DNA of 64,000 nucleotides from DASZIT01 sp963709665. GTDB taxonomy: Bacteria; Actinomycetota; Acidimicrobiia; Acidimicrobiales; RAAP-2. The stretch lies in the NCBI GenBank assembly GCA_963709665.1, contig CAVPWU010000011.1, positions 1 to 64,000 of the forward strand. Reading direction: 5' to 3'. Below, piece by piece: positions 61,895 through 64,000 of the stretch. The number at the start of each line of letters is the position of its first letter. The stretch's first letter is position 1. The position numbers and the translations under genes are program-made. A model generated the notes under the pieces. It saw only the letters and a list, made by a program, of their open reading frames with translations. It ran no database searches and was not told the DNA's origin.

Positions 61895-62263
61895 CTACCT
61901 CGTCGGCAGTTGCTGCAGCGCCCAGGTATTGCCATCGGGATCGTTGAAGGTGACGAACGAGCCCCACGGCTGAACGTCCACCTCGCTCGCTGCTACGCCG
62001 TTGCCGATGAGGTGCTGCCGGGCGGCCTCGACATCCTCGACGACGATCTGAACGCCCCGTTGGGATCCTGGCGCCATATCGGTGATACCGGTTCCGAGCA
62101 CCACCGAGCAGGCGGATCCGGGAGGCGTGAGCTGGACGAAGCGCAGCGAATCGCTGACCTGGTGGTCGTGGTCAGCGTTGAATCCAACCTGGTCGACGTA
62201 GAAGGCCTTCGCCCGATCGACGTCGGTCACGGGAATCGACACCAGCTCGAGCTTCCAGTCCAC
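61895..62263 (-). CDS. VOC-superfamily (glyoxalase-like) protein
   Basis: 122 residues, one VOC module of two beta-alpha-beta3 repeats: ELVSIPVTDVDRAKAFYVDQ, GFNADHDHQVSDSLRFVQLT and, in the second half, VQIVVEDVEAARQHLIGNG, then SFVTFNDPDGNTWALQQLP. Residues at typical metal positions are partly kept. Could be a glyoxalase, dioxygenase relative or antibiotic-resistance protein; substrate unknown. Convergent with the SRPBCC gene. Confidence 0.85.
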   Translation of the reverse strand: MDWKLELVSIPVTDVDRAKAFYVDQVGFNADHDHQVSDSLRFVQLTPPGSACSVVLGTGITDMAPGSQRGVQIVVEDVEAARQHLIGNGVAASEVDVQPWGSFVTFNDPDGNTWALQQLPTR

Positions 62264-62555
62264 CGGCGCAATCTATCCTCGGAGGTTGGTCTCCTCCCCC
62301 GGTTCGCCGTGGCACATCCGACATGCCCCAGGTGGCCGGGCCGAGACCGACGATGCAGATCGCGGCGATCCGTGCCCGGACTACGGGTGAGGGATCGAGG
62401 AGGGGCTCGTACCGTCGACACGGGCCAACGCCTCAGCGTCGGCGGCCAACTCGTCCGGACGAGCACCGTGATGTTCTTCGTCACGGTGTCGTGCCACCAC
62501 GCCGCCGTCCCGCCACGCCGGGTCGGTGGAACCCCTCCCGGATCTCGTCGAGCGA

Positions 62556-62741
62556 TCAGTGGCGATGAACGAGCAGAACCGTCAGGGACGCGATCAGGGG
62601 GACCCCGACAAACAGGCCGAGCGCGAGCCACACCACCACCTTGCCCCAGCGACGACGGCTCAGACCACGGGAGAGGTCACCGAAGCGTTCGACGGTTCCT
62701 GCCGGACTGAAGGGGTCGTAGTCAGGCTCCGCCACCGTCAC
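62556..62741 (-). CDS. Small single-helix membrane protein
   Basis: 61 residues from GTG 62741. A polar N-terminus (MTVAEPDYDPFSPAGTVERF), a basic stretch SRGLSRRRWGK and one helix VVVWLALGLFVGVPLIASLTVLL, ending in RH, which implies cytoplasmic N-terminus by the positive-inside rule. No family recognised. The 290 bases between it and the VOC gene look non-coding. Confidence 0.5.
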   Translation of the reverse strand: MTVAEPDYDPFSPAGTVERFGDLSRGLSRRRWGKVVVWLALGLFVGVPLIASLTVLLVHRH

Positions 62742-63084
62742 AGCCTACCGGGGCACGCCGCTCGACTCCTGCCCCGACCGCCGGATGGCAGTCGCAGGAT
62801 CCGACCTCAGAGGCCCGGCGGTGCATGCCGGCCGCCAGCGCCACGCTCGGGTGCCCCGGGCTTACGAACACTTCGCCCGGGCGCTTGCAGCCGTCCTCCC
62901 CGCCCGATTACCGTTGAACCCCAGTTCGTACCGGAGCGCCGTCGTAGCGCACGTCCTGAGGAGGTGAGTCCGATTCCTTCCGTTCACAGTCGGGTGCCCA
63001 CCCCTTCACGCTGGAGCCTCTAGCGCTTCCACGTCTTCGGCCCTGGGGCACCCGCATCTCGGATGCCCTGAAAGGGACCAAGAC
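62742..63084. other. Intergenic region without recognised gene
   Basis: 343 bases between divergent small membrane protein and patatin-like genes. No convincing coding frame, tRNA or repeat was seen. Promoters for both flanking genes are presumed here. Confidence 0.4.
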
Positions 63085-64000
63085 ATGTCGCACATTCACG
63101 AATCGCACCCGTCGACCGGGGAAGACGCCGGGTCCTTCGCGGACCCACCGGAGCGACGTACCTCGCACCCGCGGGTGGGCCACGATGTCGCGGTAGTTCT
63201 CGGTGGTGGCGGAGCTGCCGGAAATGCGTGGGAAATCGGAGTTATCGCAGGCCTGGCCGAAGCTGGTCTCGATCTGACAGAGTCCGCCGATGTGGTGGTC
63301 GGCACCTCGGCCGGAGCCACGGCGGCGGCGCAGGTGCGTAGCGGCCTGGCGGCGGCCGAACTAGTGGAGTCGGTGCTGTCTCCGCCCGTTCGACCGGTGG
63401 GGCGGAACCGACCGCAGCCGCCATCGCTGCCGATGGCCACGGTGTTCGCGAGGATGAGGGCCATCGGTGCCGCCGCCACATCGGCGGCTGATCTCCAACG
63501 TGCGATGGGTGCGTTCGGGTTGGAGAGCGATGCCATCCTCGAACCCGGGGCGGAACAGCGGCGGGCGGTGGTGGCCGCCCGGTTGCCTCACCCGGAATGG
63601 CCCGACCGGCCGATGATCGTGACGGCCGTCAACGCGGCGTACGGGCGAATTGGTCACCTTCGACCGCCACTCGGGCGTGGAGCTGGTGGACGCGGTCACC
63701 GCCAGCACAGCGCTGCCCGGACTGGTGCCCACCGTCACGATCAACGGCGAGCGCTACATCGACGGCGGCGTGCGGTCCCCCGACAATGCGGACCTTGCCT
63801 CGGGCTATGCGAACGTCGTGGTCCTTTCGCCGTTGGGGGGACGGGGCCAGACGCAACCGGAAGCAGGCGAGTTCGAGGGCCTGCGCAGGCCACCGGAGTG
63901 GGGAACGGATCTCGCGAGCCAGGTCGAGGGCCTCCGCCGGCAGGGCAGCCACGTCGAGGTGATCACACCGAACGCCGAATCCCGAGTCGCGATGGGCACG
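63085..64000 (+). CDS. Patatin-like phospholipase, partial (frame break near 63642)
   Basis: At least 304 residues, running off the right edge. ATG 63085 follows AAAGGGA. Patatin core: VAVVLGGGGAAGNAWEIGVI (oxyanion glycines), VVVGTSAGATAAA with the nucleophile Ser in G-T-S-A-G, and, after an extra G near 63642, LVTFDRHSGVELVDAVTAST, ALPGLVPTVTINGERYIDGG with the catalytic Asp in DGG. A Ser-Asp lipid acyl hydrolase, probably cytoplasmic as no signal peptide is visible. The C-terminus is outside the window. Confidence 0.85.
   Translation, partial: MSHIHESHPSTGEDAGSFADPPERRTSHPRVGHDVAVVLGGGGAAGNAWEIGVIAGLAEAGLDLTESADVVVGTSAGATAAAQVRSGLAAAELVESVLSPPVRPVGRNRPQPPSLPMATVFARMRAIGAAATSAADLQRAMGAFGLESDAILEPGAEQRRAVVAARLPHPEWPDRPMIVTAVNAAYGRIGHLRPPLGRGAGGRGHRQHSAARTGAHRHDQRRALHRRRRAVPRQCGPCLGLCERRGPFAVGGTGPDATGSRRVRGPAQATGVGNGSREPGRGPPPAGQPRRGDHTERRIPSRDGH

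Noticed and set aside
1..64000. CRISPR array, tRNA, rRNA or insertion sequence
   Set aside because: No regularly spaced repeats, cloverleaf-like sequence, rRNA signature, transposase or terminal inverted repeats were noticed when reading both strands.

Overview
The window is very GC-rich DNA with dense coding on both strands, frequent GTG starts and many 4-base start/stop overlaps. The gene content (F420/flavin LLM oxidoreductases, an actinobacterial-type Ku, an SCO6745-like family, a KshB-like reductase, a short ctaC-ctaD-ctaE oxidase operon) suggests a chromosomal segment of an actinomycete, perhaps of the class Acidimicrobiia. The taxonomic call is inference from gene content. I saw no rRNA, tRNA, CRISPR array, insertion sequence or phage gene.

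Layout. 0-4 kb: a lone HigA-type antitoxin, a large LuxR-type ATPase regulator and two small genes. 4-18 kb: an exporter-rich region with three DHA2-type MFS pumps, one MMPL pump and a TetR regulator; a shared inverted repeat lies before the first MFS gene and before the MMPL gene. Two SCO6745-like genes lie here on the same strand, and the second is fused in frame to the C-terminal two thirds of a rifampin-phosphotransferase/PEP-synthase-like enzyme. 18-31 kb: aerobic respiration, with ctaC, ctaD, ctaE, ctaB, a TlpA-like thioredoxin, a divergent cupredoxin, two CtaG-like proteins and a membrane-fused Sco protein. 31-34 kb: single metabolic genes. 34-39.4 kb: a DNA end-joining island with a LigD-type polymerase domain, an HhH-PHP protein, an ATP-dependent ligase, a 5'-3' exonuclease and Ku. 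39-49 kb: small oxidoreductases, a fourth DHA2 exporter with its TetR regulator, an AI-2E-type permease, a flavin reductase, a PP2C phosphatase and a PabB-PabC fusion. 49-61 kb: a catabolic island in which a GntR regulator is divergent from a five-gene operon (LLM monooxygenase, CoA-transferase, HpcH/citrate-lyase-like enzyme, DapB-like dehydrogenase, DUF35-thiolase fusion). Next to it are a KshB-like reductase, a TauD-like dioxygenase, an SDR and an amidohydrolase. 61-64 kb: small genes and the start of a patatin-like lipase.

Data quality. At least 20 single-base reading-frame breaks interrupt otherwise well conserved genes, concentrated at 19-29 kb and 34-37 kb. After each break the expected domain continues in another frame, which looks more like residual sequence indels than gene decay. 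These genes are annotated over their full span with the break positions.
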